A model generated the notes under the pieces. That model saw only the letters and a list, made by a program, of their open reading frames with translations. It was not told the origin of the DNA and made no database searches. From Paenibacillus nuruki (lineage in GTDB: Bacteria > Bacillota > Bacilli > Paenibacillales > Paenibacillaceae), in assembly GCF_001721045.1 (NCBI RefSeq), contig NZ_MDER01000024.1:46561-110560 (forward strand): a stretch of DNA of 64,000 nucleotides. The letters run 5' to 3'. How positions within the stretch are numbered: position 1 is the stretch's first letter; each line of letters begins with the position of its first letter. The translations under genes were made by a program, and so were the position numbers. This document shows positions 1 to 9,987 of this stretch, piece by piece.

Positions 1-1
1 T

Positions 2-367
2 ATGTTATCTTGGTTAGCTGAACAGAAGATTAATGAAGCGATACAACAAGGAGAATTCGATGATCTTCCGGGAAAAGGAAAGCCACTGGAATTGGAAGAT
101 TTATCTCATGTGCCTGAAGAATTACGTGCCGCTTATAAATTGATGAAAAATGCAGGTGTCATTCCAGAAGAGTTACAATTGCGACAAGAGATGTTAACCT
201 TAACCGATCTGATCGCAGCTTGTCAGCATGCAGGTGAACGACAAGCTTTACATCGTAGATTAGATGAGAAAACATTGCGTTTACAGATGATTACAGCTCA
301 AAGAGGATTGTATGATAATGCTTCTTATCAACGATATGAACATCAAATTCGTCGTAAATTCACTTAG
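2..367 (+). CDS. DUF1992 (DnaJ-homologue subfamily C member 28-like) protein
   Basis: A small soluble protein of about 121 residues. The N-terminal block with AEQKINEAIQQGEF followed by LPGKGKPL is the hallmark of the DUF1992 family, which in eukaryotes is found in DNAJC28. No biochemical role is established in bacteria. The first visible ATG is at base 2, so a start upstream of the window cannot be excluded, though the family motif begins only a few residues in and little can be missing. It ends 105 bases before the probable start of the helicase gene on the same strand. Family call is firm; function is unknown. Confidence 0.8.
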   Translation: MLSWLAEQKINEAIQQGEFDDLPGKGKPLELEDLSHVPEELRAAYKLMKNAGVIPEELQLRQEMLTLTDLIAACQHAGERQALHRRLDEKTLRLQMITAQRGLYDNASYQRYEHQIRRKFT

Positions 368-472
368 AATAGTAATATGTGATTGAAAAAGGTTCGCTTG
401 GAATATTTAATTCTCATTTTATTAGATAGCGTTTATATAGATAATCAGACGTTTACAGAAAGGAATTATGAT

Positions 473-3019
473 TTGACTGAATTATTGAATTTACCAGTAG
501 ATACGTTGATTCCGGACTTGAAATTATATTTAGAGCAACAAGGAATAGCCGTATTAACAGCGGAACCGGGAGCGGGTAAAACAACGCGTATTCCACTTGC
601 TTTGCGCCATGAAAAATGGCTAGAACATAAGCGCATTATTATGCTAGAACCTCGCCGTGTAGCTGCGATTGCTGCGGCACGCTTTATGGCGGCTTCCTTA
701 GGAGAGCAAGTCGGTCAAACGGTTGGTTATCGAGTAGCTTTGGATAGCAAAGTAAGTAAGCATACAGTGATCGAAGTGGTGACTGAAGGTATTTTGACAG
801 CAATGATCCAGCATGATCCTTCATTAGAACAAGTAGGTTTGATTATTTTTGATGAATTTCATGAACGGAATCTGCATGCTGATCTGGGGCTTGCTCTGGC
901 GATAGAGAGCAGGTCTATTTTGCGTGAAGATCTAAGGATAGTCGTTATGTCTGCTACGATGAATCCACATCCTATTGCAGCTTTATTAGGGAATGCGCCT
1001 ATACTTTCAAGTGCAGGACGAACATATCCTGTAGAAACTTATTATGTGGCAGGCGAGTCGATTTTTAATATGTATCAACGTCCATATTCTGATTGGGCTA
1101 AAAAAGTAGCTTCGACTATCCAAGAAGCATTACAGCAACATGAAGGAAATGTACTGGTCTTTTTGCCAGGTATACGTGAGATTCGATCAGTATATCGAGA
1201 ATGTGCATCTTTAATTCATCTGATGGGTAGTAAGGCAGAAATAGTCATTTTACATGGTGGTATGAGCGCATCAGAACAGGATCAAGTGCTTGCTCCTTCT
1301 ATAGAACATACACGTAAAGTCGTATTATCCACATCGTTAGCAGAATCCAGTATTACAATAAATGGAATCCATATTGTTATTGATAGCGGTCTGATGCGTA
1401 CGCCTATCTTTTCCGCTCGGACAGGGATGCAACATTTGGCAACAGAACGTGTATCTCAAGATAGTGCAGATCAACGCCGAGGCCGAGCAGGACGACAAAA
1501 TGCTGGCATATGTTATCGCATGTGGAGTGAAGAAGAACAATTGTATTTATCGCCTACCCGTTTACCGGAAATCATGCAAAGTGATCTGGCTTCGACGGCG
1601 TTGCAAATTGCACTCTGGGGAACAGAGGTGAATGAATTGAACTGGTTGGATCAGCCACCGAGAGCCGCTTATGAGCAAGCTTGTCAATTATTGATCCATC
1701 TGGAAGCTCTGGACGATCAGAAATGTATAACAGCGCATGGACGTGAATTAACTAAGCTTCGGGTTCATCCTCGTCTTGCTCATATGATTGTAAAAGCTAT
1801 TCCTTTAGGTCTGGTTCAACAAGCGTGTGATCTAGCCGCTTTGTTACAAGAACGCGATATATTGTCATTTCATGAAGTAGGTGCAGATTTGGAACATCGT
1901 GTACAAGCTCTTCATGGCAATACATCGTATACAGTAGATCAGGCGGCAATCAAACGTATTCGTGAATGGAGTCAACGATTTGAGAAGCAAGCACGTTTAG
2001 TTAAAGTGGATATTAAGGATGCTCCATTAGAACATCTTTCTTCTAAATTCCATACAGGGCTGTTATTATCACTTGCTTATCCTGACCGAATAGCCAAAAA
2101 TCGTGGGAATGGTACCTTTCTATTACGTATGGGAAAAGGAGCTGTATGGAATAAGAAACTGGCTCATTCTGAATATTTAGCAACTGCTTCGTATCTTGTC
2201 GCCGCCGAATTAGATGGTACAGGCACAGATAGTATGATTAGATTAGCCGCAGTTATAAGTGAAGCACACATTCGGGAAGTCCATCAAGCTCATATTCAAT
2301 TGGTCTCTCAAGTTCACTACGATGAAGAGAGCGAAAGGATATCTGCAAGTATTGATACTTGTCTGGGATCTATTACTTTGCAATCGGTGCCTGATCCTAA
2401 GCCTTCAGCAGAAAAGATTCAGCAGGCAATGATAGAAGCTATTCGGCGCAAAGGATTGGATAGCTTGAACTGGACCAAAACAGCTGTGCAGTGGAGAGAA
2501 CGAATATCTTTTATGCATCATCTTCAAGCCGATTATCCTGCTATGGATGATCAGACATTATTAGCAGATATGAATCAATGGTTACTCCCTTATATAGAAG
2601 GAATCCGTCGATTTAGTGAATTGCGTAAGGTAAATATCACAGAGCTGCTAACTCAGCAGTTATCATGGGAACAACGTCAAGCGATAGAGCGATTGGCACC
2701 TACACATATTGACGTTCCTAGCGGATCACGAATTCCGGTTAACTATCATGATCCATTGCGTCCATTTATCGCTGTACGATTACAAGAGTTATTTGGTTGT
2801 CTCACTACACCGACTATAGGTTATCATACTCCGCTGACGATCCATTTATTATCTCCAGCAGGGCGACCGGTACAGGTCACGAACGATTTGAATAGCTTTT
2901 GGCAAGAAGCCTATTTTGAAATCAAAAAAGATTTGAAAGGCAGATATCCCAAGCATTATTGGCCTGAAAATCCGCTAACAGCTGAACCTACACATCGTGC
3001 TAAACCACGTCAATCTTAA
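473..3019 (+). CDS. hrpB: ATP-dependent helicase HrpB
   Basis: DEAH/DExH-box RNA helicase-like protein of about 848 residues. Counting from the proposed start, Walker A EPGAGKTT is at 31-38, the Walker B/DEFH box at 127-130 and the SAT motif III at 160-162. The helicase C domain has QRRGRAGR, and a helicase-associated region plus an HrpB-type C-terminal domain follow, which separates it from HrpA. The frame is open from TTG at 383, but the AAAGG at 460-464 lies nine bases before TTG 473 and the extra 30 upstream residues look unlike the family, so TTG 473 is preferred. The cellular RNA target of HrpB is not known. Confidence 0.88.
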   Translation: MTELLNLPVDTLIPDLKLYLEQQGIAVLTAEPGAGKTTRIPLALRHEKWLEHKRIIMLEPRRVAAIAAARFMAASLGEQVGQTVGYRVALDSKVSKHTVIEVVTEGILTAMIQHDPSLEQVGLIIFDEFHERNLHADLGLALAIESRSILREDLRIVVMSATMNPHPIAALLGNAPILSSAGRTYPVETYYVAGESIFNMYQRPYSDWAKKVASTIQEALQQHEGNVLVFLPGIREIRSVYRECASLIHLMGSKAEIVILHGGMSASEQDQVLAPSIEHTRKVVLSTSLAESSITINGIHIVIDSGLMRTPIFSARTGMQHLATERVSQDSADQRRGRAGRQNAGICYRMWSEEEQLYLSPTRLPEIMQSDLASTALQIALWGTEVNELNWLDQPPRAAYEQACQLLIHLEALDDQKCITAHGRELTKLRVHPRLAHMIVKAIPLGLVQQACDLAALLQERDILSFHEVGADLEHRVQALHGNTSYTVDQAAIKRIREWSQRFEKQARLVKVDIKDAPLEHLSSKFHTGLLLSLAYPDRIAKNRGNGTFLLRMGKGAVWNKKLAHSEYLATASYLVAAELDGTGTDSMIRLAAVISEAHIREVHQAHIQLVSQVHYDEESERISASIDTCLGSITLQSVPDPKPSAEKIQQAMIEAIRRKGLDSLNWTKTAVQWRERISFMHHLQADYPAMDDQTLLADMNQWLLPYIEGIRRFSELRKVNITELLTQQLSWEQRQAIERLAPTHIDVPSGSRIPVNYHDPLRPFIAVRLQELFGCLTTPTIGYHTPLTIHLLSPAGRPVQVTNDLNSFWQEAYFEIKKDLKGRYPKHYWPENPLTAEPTHRAKPRQS

Positions 3020-3166
3020 ATGCTAAGTGTCTAACTACAGAAATATGATTTTGTCAACACTTTTTTGGGGATTCCGATTGAAAATATGCCTTCAAGGGTA
3101 ATAACTTCACATGCAACCTGATACCAAATTAGGTGATAAAAGGTTAATACTCGGGAGGTAACAACA

Positions 3167-3850
3167 ATGGATAAAAAAATCGTAGGCGTATTTAATACAG
3201 AACAAGAAGCTTCTAATGCAATTGAACAATTAAAAGGTCAAGGATTTTCTACAGATGAAATTTCTGTGATTACCAAAGACCGTGAAGAATTACGTAATAT
3301 TACAGAAGAAACAGATACCAAAGCACCAGAAGGTGTAGCAACAGGAGCGACTACAGGCGGAGTACTTGGCGGAACAGCAGGCTTGTTAGCAGGTCTTGGT
3401 GCGCTAGCTATACCGGGTATCGGACCAATTCTAGCAGCAGGACCGATTGCAGCGACAATTACTGGCGCAGCTGTAGGTGCTGGAGCAGGTGGATTGTTGG
3501 GCGGACTAATCGGTATGGGTATACCGGAAGAGGAAGCTACTGAATACGAAGGTTATGTGAATAATGGTAAAATTCTTGTACTTGTAGAAGATGATGACCG
3601 TTATGACAATGTATACGGCGTATTCCGTAATAACCGTACATTGAATGAGACTCGTTACCGTACACAAGCAGACCGTCAAGGTACGCTAGACCAGTCTACA
3701 ACAAAGCAAGATCAACCGGTAGGACGTACAGAAGAAGATCCGAATGCGTCTAAAGTTCACAAAGAAATAGATAAAGACAGTCTTAACGATGATAGTCAAG
3801 GATCAGACAACAAATTGACTTCATATTCTAATGGCGGTTACGGCGTATAA
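3167..3850 (+). CDS. General stress protein, YflT/GSP17M type, with glycine zipper
   Basis: 227 residues. Residues 1-45 (DKKIVGVFNTEQEASNAIEQ and the segment around GFSTDEISVITKD) match the heat-induced stress protein YflT / general stress protein 17M family. Residues about 58-118 form a long Gly/Ala-rich zipper (TGGVLGG, AGAGGLLGGLIG) as in proteins that lie on or in the membrane. The C-terminal 70 residues are polar, rich in D, N, Q and T and probably disordered. A strong GGGAGG site precedes the ATG. It is a monocistron closed by the terminator at 3884-3927. In Bacillus such proteins belong to the SigB regulon; I could not point to a convincing SigB promoter here. Exact role unknown. Confidence 0.8.
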   Translation: MDKKIVGVFNTEQEASNAIEQLKGQGFSTDEISVITKDREELRNITEETDTKAPEGVATGATTGGVLGGTAGLLAGLGALAIPGIGPILAAGPIAATITGAAVGAGAGGLLGGLIGMGIPEEEATEYEGYVNNGKILVLVEDDDRYDNVYGVFRNNRTLNETRYRTQADRQGTLDQSTTKQDQPVGRTEEDPNASKVHKEIDKDSLNDDSQGSDNKLTSYSNGGYGV

Positions 3851-3883
3851 TTGATTTTTCCTAAATTATATAAAGAAACATTC

Positions 3884-3927
3884 AAAAGCTTATCTTTGGT
3901 CAGATTTTCTGCCAGAGATAGGCTTTT
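3884..3927 (+). terminator. Intrinsic terminator after the stress protein gene
   Basis: The arms AAAAGCTTATCTTTGG and CCAGAGATAGGCTTTT pair around a short loop, with one bulge, and end in a T-run. Confidence 0.75.
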
Positions 3928-4080
3928 CGTCATTATTCTACTAGATTCGCTACAGTAATTGCCAAAAAAACGTGCATTAGGTTATAAATGCCCTGTTAGA
4001 TTATCGCTAGAAGAGGTATACTGACAGTGAAAGGGTATATATTATGTTCCCTTTACTTTATGAATGAGGAGGTTATAATC

Positions 4081-4290
4081 ATGGACGTACAGGATAAACT
4101 GACTCAGCCCACATCTGGTTCTGCAAAGGACAAAAAAAGAAATCGTCGTAAATGGATCAACAAGTTACGTAACGAACTTCGTCTTCCAGGTGCACCATCA
4201 CCATCGCCTAGAAATGAATCACAACGCATGCCAACACCAACAATGTCTAACACTGCAAGCTGGGGTTGTGGATCACGTTTAACTTCATAA
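4081..4290 (+). CDS. Small basic protein of unknown function
   Basis: 69 residues starting at an ATG with GGAGG eight to nine bases upstream. An in-frame ATG at 4027 has no good ribosome site. The N-terminal half is strongly basic (KDKKRNRRKWINKLRNELRL, helix-prone). The second half is rich in Pro, Ser and Thr and ends in SWGCGSRLTS with the only cysteine. There is no signal peptide or membrane segment. It ends 46 bases before a membrane acyltransferase gene on the same strand with no terminator between, so the two are probably co-transcribed. No family recognised. A peptide precursor is one thought (see findings), unproven. Confidence 0.65.
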   Translation: MDVQDKLTQPTSGSAKDKKRNRRKWINKLRNELRLPGAPSPSPRNESQRMPTPTMSNTASWGCGSRLTS

Positions 4291-4336
4291 GACCGACTTA
4301 TGAAGAACTATTGAATATTCCCTCAGGAGTAACATT

Positions 4337-5497
4337 ATGACAAAAAAACCTAGATTAAGAGAAATCGAGATTTTGCGTGGTATGGCTTTTGCCGCTGTCG
4401 TGCTTCAGCATTCGATTGCTCATTTTTCTGTAGTCCCAGAATTGAAAATGGAGGATGGGGCTCGGCTTACTTTATTGCTATTAGCGGCCAAATTTGCAGT
4501 ACCGGCCTTTATTTTCATCACAGGGCTGGTGCTTTTTTATAACTATGAAGACAAAATCAATTATGTATCGTTTGTTCGCAAACGATTTAAAGACATTATT
4601 GTGCCTTATCTGTTATGGTCAGTTATTTATTCGTTTATGTTAGGTATTTACAATAATCCACCGTGGGAATGGATCACGACCATGATTCGCTTCTGGCTCA
4701 CAGGTAAATCAAGTTATCACTTATGGTATATTGTGATGATTATTCCGATGTATCTGTTGTTTCCGCCGCTACGTATAGGTGTAAGAAAAACGATAGCATG
4801 GATTAATGGACAACGTTATCGTGCATGGATATTGATGATCGGGTTAGTTGTAGGATATGAACTTATTTTATTTGCAAGACCTTATATTACCGATACAGCC
4901 ACCATGTTAAATATTCCGATTCTTAGTGCATATTTTACAACCTATGCTGATCGTAATGTGATCTATTACTTGTTTTATTTTCTATTAGGTGCTTTAGCTG
5001 GACTACATATCAATGTGTTCCTGGATATCCTAAAACGGGTGAAATTTCCTGTGATAGTGATATGCGGGTTGTTTGCGGTGTATTATACAGGGCTGGTCTT
5101 AGGACATTTTCCTCCAGAAGCTCCATTTGGTAGACGGTTTATCGCATTAACCTTATTACAACCTGCCATGGGACTGTTCCTGATTTCATTTTTATTGCTG
5201 ATCTATATTATAGCTTTGAGTATCCTATCTAGTGGTGGTACGTATCATCGACAATTATGGATTACACTAAGTCGATATTCATATGGTGGTTATTTGGCAC
5301 ATGCTTTGATGTTAAGAATAAGTTATATCATAGAAGAGTCGTTATTAGCAGGAATGAATATTACAGTAAGAATGATTATCGTATGGATAATTACGCTCGT
5401 ATTATCGGTATTCGTTACTTATGTGATCTCACATATTCCTTACGGACACTGGCTAACAGGCATGTCATTACGTAAAAAGAATCCAGTTAAACTATAG
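4337..5497 (+). CDS. Membrane acyltransferase, acyltransferase-3 (OafA/YrhL) family
   Basis: 386 residues, about ten membrane segments. The N-terminal LREIEILRGMAFAAVVLQHS is the family's first helix; its conserved histidine is in LQHS. Members of Acyltransferase_3 move acetyl or other acyl groups to sugars of cell-wall polymers, exopolysaccharide or antibiotics; the acceptor here cannot be told. A good AGGAG site lies about nine bases before the ATG. It follows the small basic protein gene and ends at the terminator 5509-5546. Confident as a family member, not as to substrate. Confidence 0.85.
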   Translation: MTKKPRLREIEILRGMAFAAVVLQHSIAHFSVVPELKMEDGARLTLLLLAAKFAVPAFIFITGLVLFYNYEDKINYVSFVRKRFKDIIVPYLLWSVIYSFMLGIYNNPPWEWITTMIRFWLTGKSSYHLWYIVMIIPMYLLFPPLRIGVRKTIAWINGQRYRAWILMIGLVVGYELILFARPYITDTATMLNIPILSAYFTTYADRNVIYYLFYFLLGALAGLHINVFLDILKRVKFPVIVICGLFAVYYTGLVLGHFPPEAPFGRRFIALTLLQPAMGLFLISFLLLIYIIALSILSSGGTYHRQLWITLSRYSYGGYLAHALMLRISYIIEESLLAGMNITVRMIIVWIITLVLSVFVTYVISHIPYGHWLTGMSLRKKNPVKL

Positions 5498-5508
5498 TGT
5501 ATCCAAAG

Positions 5509-5546
5509 AAGCAGACATCCGTTTATAAAAGGTGTCTGCTTTTTTA
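5509..5546 (+). terminator. Intrinsic terminator after the acyltransferase gene
   Basis: AAGCAGACATC pairs with GGTGTCTGCTT, followed by six Ts. Confidence 0.85.
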
Positions 5547-5640
5547 AGTTCTTATTTGTTATCCCTAAAAGAAGAGAATGTATAAAGCTAAAGAGTGTCA
5601 AAGTTGAAATCAAATGGTTAAGAAGTTTATAGTGTATTTA

Positions 5641-5660
5641 CGGAATGAATGTTCATTCCG
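5641..5660 (+). promoter_or_regulatory. Bm3R1/BscR-type operator palindrome
   Basis: CGGAATGAATGTTCATTCCG is a 20-bp palindrome, perfect except for the two central bases. From memory it differs at one base from the operator bound by Bm3R1, the repressor of the BM3 P450 operon of Priestia (Bacillus) megaterium. It lies about 80 bases before the tetR start, just downstream of a possible sigma-A promoter (TTGAAA at 5604, TTTATA at 5626). Fatty acids release Bm3R1/BscR from DNA in the characterised systems. Confidence 0.85.
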
Positions 5661-5739
5661 CTAACATCACTTAAAGATTAGCTGATGAATGTAGAGCAAA
5701 ATAGAGATAGACCACACAGGATAGAAAGGAGTGAATACG

Positions 5740-6318
5740 ATGGAAGCAACACTTCACAAGCAAGATTTAATCTTATCGGCTGCACTTCAATTATTTGCTG
5801 ATCGTGGATTCGATGGTACGACAGTACCGGTTATTGCCGAAGCCGCCAAAGTAGGAGCAGGCACGATTTATCGTTATTTTGAAAATAAAGAAGCACTGGT
5901 GAATGTATTATTTGAGCAAGGGACGTTATCACTCACAGAAGCGACAGTAGGTCAATTGTATCAAAATGGTGAAGATGTACGCACACAGTTCAGGCATTTA
6001 TTTTATGGCATGGTACACTTCGCCAAACAAGATATCAATCATCTGCACTTTATTGTCACACATGCACAAGGATGGTATTTGACAGATGCTAACAAACAAT
6101 TATTTGAACAGTTACAACATGGACTTTATGCCTTTTGTGATTATGGCATTGAGCAACAGATGATTCGTCCATTGCCATCACCTGTATTAATAGCGATCGT
6201 ATTTGGTGCTTTCAAAGAATTGTATAATGCAGTACGTCTGGGCGGTGTAATACTGTCCGCAGAATTGATAGAGCAAGTGGAGGAATGTTGCTGGAACGCG
6301 ATAGAGCAGAAGAAATAA
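5740..6318 (+). CDS. bscR: TetR-family repressor of the P450 operon (Bm3R1/BscR-like)
   Basis: 192 residues. The N-terminal helix-turn-helix (LILSAALQLFADRGFDGTTV then IYRYFENKEALV) is typical of TetR; the C-terminal half is the ligand domain. ATG 5740 is chosen because AGAAAGGAG sits at the right distance, whereas the GTG at 5731 overlaps that ribosome site. It is followed after 12 bases by the CYP102A gene, and the palindrome at 5641-5660 upstream matches the Bm3R1/BscR operator. This order (repressor then P450) is that of bscR-cypB in B. subtilis and bm3R1-cyp102A1. It is inferred to repress its own operon and to be relieved by fatty acids. Confidence 0.85.
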   Translation: MEATLHKQDLILSAALQLFADRGFDGTTVPVIAEAAKVGAGTIYRYFENKEALVNVLFEQGTLSLTEATVGQLYQNGEDVRTQFRHLFYGMVHFAKQDINHLHFIVTHAQGWYLTDANKQLFEQLQHGLYAFCDYGIEQQMIRPLPSPVLIAIVFGAFKELYNAVRLGGVILSAELIEQVEECCWNAIEQKK

Positions 6319-6330
6319 GGAGGAATCATA

Positions 6331-9300
6331 ATGACCACCTATACAGATATTCCACAACCGAAAAAAGTAGGCTTACTCGGTAATTTACCCTTGATCGATG
6401 CTGAAGCTCCGTTGCAATCGATTGTAAAGTTATCTTATCAATATGGACCGATTTTTCGAATGGAGTTGCCCGGAAGAGAGCAAGTTTACCTTTCCGGACA
6501 CAAATTAGTACAGGAAGCATGTGATGAATCTCGATTTGATAAAAATGTATGGGCACCTCTGCAAAATGTCCGTCCATTTACAGGCGATGGATTATTTACA
6601 AGTTGGACGCATGAACCCAATTGGAAAAAAGCACACCATATTTTGTTGCCAAGCTTTAGCCAGCGAGCGATGCAAGGGTATCAGAATATGATGGTCGATA
6701 TTGCTACTCAATTAGTTCAGAAATGGGCACGATTGAATCCAGACGAAAGTGTCAATGTACCTGAAGATATGACCCGCCTGACACTGGATACGATTGGATT
6801 ATGTGGTTTTAATTATCGCTTTAATAGCTTCTACCGTGATCAACCTCATCCATTTATTGTAAGTATGACTCGTGCATTAGATGAAGCGATGAGTCAATTG
6901 CAACGACTAGGTATTCAAGATAAATTAATGATTACGAAAAAACGGCAGTACAAGCATGATATTGAGCATATGTTCTCTACTGTTGATAAAATTATTGCTG
7001 AACGCCGCGAGGGATTGACCGAAGGCAAGGACGATCTGTTATCTCATATGCTTAACGGCAAAGACCCTGAGACGGGCGAGACATTAGACGATGAAAATAT
7101 TCGCTATCAGATGATTACCTTCCTTATTGCTGGACATGAGACAACCAGTGGATTGCTATCATTTGCGATATATTATTTGCTCAAAAATAAAGATAAACTG
7201 CAAAAAGCATATGAAGAAGTAGATCGTGTATTAGTGGATCCATTGCCATCGTATAAGCAAGTCAGACAGTTAGATTATATACGAATGATCTTAAATGAAG
7301 CATTGCGTCTGTGGCCAACAGCGCCTGCCTTTTCACTATATGCCAAAGAAGATACGGTTTTGGATGGTCAATATCATTTGAATAAAGGCGATGCAGTTAG
7401 TGTATTGATTCCCAAGTTACATCGGGATACTGAAGCATGGGGTGAAGATGTAGAAGAATTCCGTCCTGAACGATTTGAAGATGACAGTAAAGTTCCTCAT
7501 CATGCGTACAAACCGTTTGGTAATGGGCAACGTGCCTGTATCGGTCAACAGTTTGCTTTGCATGAAGCGACATTAGTATTAGGAATGGTGTTAAAACATT
7601 TTGAGATTATTGATCATACCGATTATCAGCTCAAAATCAAAGAAACGCTAACCCTCAAACCGGACAATTTTACAATGAAAGTGAAAGTACGCAAAAATCC
7701 AACAGCTGTCGCTATTATGGAAGAAAGTCAGCAAGAGCAAGAAAAAGCGCAAAAAATCGAAGCTGATCCCAAATTAGCAGGTCATAATACCCCATTATTG
7801 GTATTGTACGGTTCTAATCTAGGCACAGCTGAAGGGATTGCACGTGAACTAGCAGAAACTGGTCATTATCTTGGTTTCCATAGTGAAGTCGGAACACTGG
7901 ATCAATACGCAGCCAAACTACCAACAGAAGGTGCTGTACTAATCGTTACGGCTTCGTATAATGGCAATCCGCCAGATAATGCGAAGTACTTTGTGGACTG
8001 GTTGCAAGGAGCAGAAGCAAGCGCATTACAAGGTGTGAAATATGCTGTATTTGGTTGTGGAGATCATAACTGGGCAAGCACCTATCAGAAAATACCTCAT
8101 TGGGTAGATCAACGATTGAATGAACTGGGAGCACAGCGTCTTTATGAGCAAGGTGAAGGCGATGCAAGTGATGATTTTGAAAAGCAATTAGATGATTGGA
8201 AAGAGCAATTATGGCCGCAATTGATGGGGGCATTCGATCTTAATTATGCGGGTGGTGACAAGAAAGAACACAGCAATCTATCGGTTAGTTTTGTTAGTGG
8301 GATGGTAGGTACACCACTCGCTGAGACCTATGATGCGTTCCATTCCGAGATTCTAGACAATCGTGAATTGCAACATTATGATAGCGGTCGTAGCACACGA
8401 CATATTGAAGTGTCTTTGCCTGCCGAAGCATCCTATCGTGAAGGTGATCATTTAGGCATATTGCCACAGAATCCAGCCAGTCTGATTAAGCGAGTGACCG
8501 ATCGTTTTCATTTGAAATTGTCAGATCATCTATTGCTTAAAGGTAGTGGACGTAGTGCAGCTCATTTACCATTAGAACGTCCAGTAAGCTTGCCTGACTT
8601 ATTAGGACACAGCGTCGAATTACAAGATGCTGCTACACGTGCACAGATTCGAGAAGTGGCTGCATATACTGTATGTCCACCACATCGTAAAGAACTAGAA
8701 GCATTATTAGATGAAGAAAAATACAAAACAGAAGTACTCGCTAAGCGAATCACTATGCTGGATCTAATCGAACAATATGAAGCTTGCGAAATTCCATTCG
8801 ACCGTTTCTTGGAATTATTGCCACCACTCAAACCACGTTACTATTCAATCTCAAGTTCGCCTAAAGTTCATTCCGATCGAATCAGTATTACGGTAAGTGT
8901 TGTACGTGGAGCTGCGCGTAGTGGCAAAGGAGAATATCGTGGTATTGCTTCTAATTATCTTGCAGAACAAGCCATCGGTTCATCTATCGTTATGTTTATT
9001 CGTAGACCGCAATCAGGTTTCCAATTACCTGATGATCCAGCAACACCGATCATTATGGTAGGACCGGGTACAGGTGTAGCTCCTTTCCGCGGTTTTTTAC
9101 AAGCCAGAGAAGTATTACAACAAGAAGGCAAAACACTGGGACAAGCTCATCTATACTTTGGTTGCCGTCATCCAGAACACGACTTTTTGTATCGTGAAGA
9201 ATTAGAACAATATGCACATAAAGGAATTGTGACATTGCATACTGCTTTTTCTCGTGAAAAAGAAGAAGTCAAAGTATATGTTCAACATCAAATGAAGAAA

Positions 9301-9507
9301 GATACTCCTATGCTAATCGAACTGATAGATCAAGGTGCTCATTTCTATATCTGTGGAGATGGAACGAAGATGGCTCCAGATGTAGAGCAAACTTTGCGAG
9401 AAGCGTATCAAGAAGTGCATGGAGCAAGTGAAGAACAATCCGTACAATGGCTAGACGACCTACTCAGTAAAGGTCAATATGCTAAAGATGTATGGACAGG
9501 GATCTAA
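6331..9507 (+). CDS. cypB: Self-sufficient cytochrome P450 / NADPH reductase fusion, CYP102A
   Basis: 1058 residues, close to the 1049 of P450 BM3 and colinear with it. The P450 domain spans residues 1 to about 465: I-helix AGHETT 267-272, ExxR in NEALRLWPT near 322-330, heme ligand Cys403 in [11 protein letters not shown] linker leads to an FMN flavodoxin domain ([11 protein letters not shown] near 488) and an FAD/NADPH reductase with RYYSISSSP and [12 protein letters not shown]. The family hydroxylates medium- and long-chain fatty acids at subterminal positions in the cytosol. The residue matching BM3 Phe87 is kept (GDGLFTSW). Co-transcribed with the TetR gene 12 bases upstream; terminator at 9559-9628. 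Confidence 0.96.
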   Translation: MTTYTDIPQPKKVGLLGNLPLIDAEAPLQSIVKLSYQYGPIFRMELPGREQVYLSGHKLVQEACDESRFDKNVWAPLQNVRPFTGDGLFTSWTHEPNWKKAHHILLPSFSQRAMQGYQNMMVDIATQLVQKWARLNPDESVNVPEDMTRLTLDTIGLCGFNYRFNSFYRDQPHPFIVSMTRALDEAMSQLQRLGIQDKLMITKKRQYKHDIEHMFSTVDKIIAERREGLTEGKDDLLSHMLNGKDPETGETLDDENIRYQMITFLIAGHETTSGLLSFAIYYLLKNKDKLQKAYEEVDRVLVDPLPSYKQVRQLDYIRMILNEALRLWPTAPAFSLYAKEDTVLDGQYHLNKGDAVSVLIPKLHRDTEAWGEDVEEFRPERFEDDSKVPHHAYKPFGNGQRACIGQQFALHEATLVLGMVLKHFEIIDHTDYQLKIKETLTLKPDNFTMKVKVRKNPTAVAIMEESQQEQEKAQKIEADPKLAGHNTPLLVLYGSNLGTAEGIARELAETGHYLGFHSEVGTLDQYAAKLPTEGAVLIVTASYNGNPPDNAKYFVDWLQGAEASALQGVKYAVFGCGDHNWASTYQKIPHWVDQRLNELGAQRLYEQGEGDASDDFEKQLDDWKEQLWPQLMGAFDLNYAGGDKKEHSNLSVSFVSGMVGTPLAETYDAFHSEILDNRELQHYDSGRSTRHIEVSLPAEASYREGDHLGILPQNPASLIKRVTDRFHLKLSDHLLLKGSGRSAAHLPLERPVSLPDLLGHSVELQDAATRAQIREVAAYTVCPPHRKELEALLDEEKYKTEVLAKRITMLDLIEQYEACEIPFDRFLELLPPLKPRYYSISSSPKVHSDRISITVSVVRGAARSGKGEYRGIASNYLAEQAIGSSIVMFIRRPQSGFQLPDDPATPIIMVGPGTGVAPFRGFLQAREVLQQEGKTLGQAHLYFGCRHPEHDFLYREELEQYAHKGIVTLHTAFSREKEEVKVYVQHQMKKDTPMLIELIDQGAHFYICGDGTKMAPDVEQTLREAYQEVHGASEEQSVQWLDDLLSKGQYAKDVWTGI

Positions 9508-9558
9508 AAAGTAGAACCAAGAATCTCAAAATAATCGTTAAACTACCTTCAAACAGAA

Positions 9559-9628
9559 TACCTTCAAGATTTTATTCAGTTCTTTTGTATTCGAGCTGGA
9601 TTGAATATTTGAAGGTGTTTTTTTTTAT
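9559..9628 (+). terminator. Intrinsic terminator after the P450 gene
   Basis: ACCTTCAA at 9560 pairs with TTGAAGGT ending at 9616, with an inner ATTCAG/CTGGAT stem, and is followed by ten or more Ts. A second ACCTTCAA at 9544 could pair instead. Confidence 0.75.
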
Positions 9629-9987
9629 TTATTATTAAATTTAATGACATGAAAAATTCGAAACAGTGAATAGAAGGATATAACAATCACAAAATGGCTA
9701 GAACCGACGAGGGATAGCCGGAAATGAGCAACTCATTTAAACAGAACGTATATGAGTACAAAAGTAATTAATGATTATTTCAATATATGAAAAATTCACA
9801 ATAGAAAACCAAAAATCACGTATTAATGGCTATATTCCAACACCACGATCTCTAGTTATGTCATTAAAGACTGCTTAACTTTTCAAACCAGTGAAAATTT
9901 CATATAATAGAACATGGACAGATGTTCTGATGGGATAACCCTTTGGATAACGGGTCACACACCAGTATGCAGAAGGGGGACGAGAAA
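9629..9987 (+). promoter_or_regulatory. Intergenic region and promoter of the RTP-family gene
   Basis: This 360-base AT-rich stretch holds no gene I can support. TATAAT at 9903-9908 with a weak TTTCAA 16 bases upstream is a plausible sigma-A promoter. Just after it lies the dyad GAACAT-N6-ATGTTC (9910-9927), placed like an operator over the transcription start. A GTAC-centred stretch at 9745-9775 faintly resembles a B. subtilis Ter core. A small GGCTA/TAGCC hairpin is at 9697-9719. Confidence 0.45.

Noticed and set aside
7946..8831. Minus-strand frames inside the P450 fusion gene
   Set aside because: They are by-products of codon use in the plus-strand gene and match no family.
6331..9507. 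P450 and reductase as two genes or a frameshift
   Set aside because: One uninterrupted frame with the linker and domain order of BM3; no internal start with a ribosome site needed.
9697..9719. GGCTA/TAGCC hairpin upstream of the RTP-family gene
   Set aside because: Only five pairs and no T-run; likely chance in this length of sequence.
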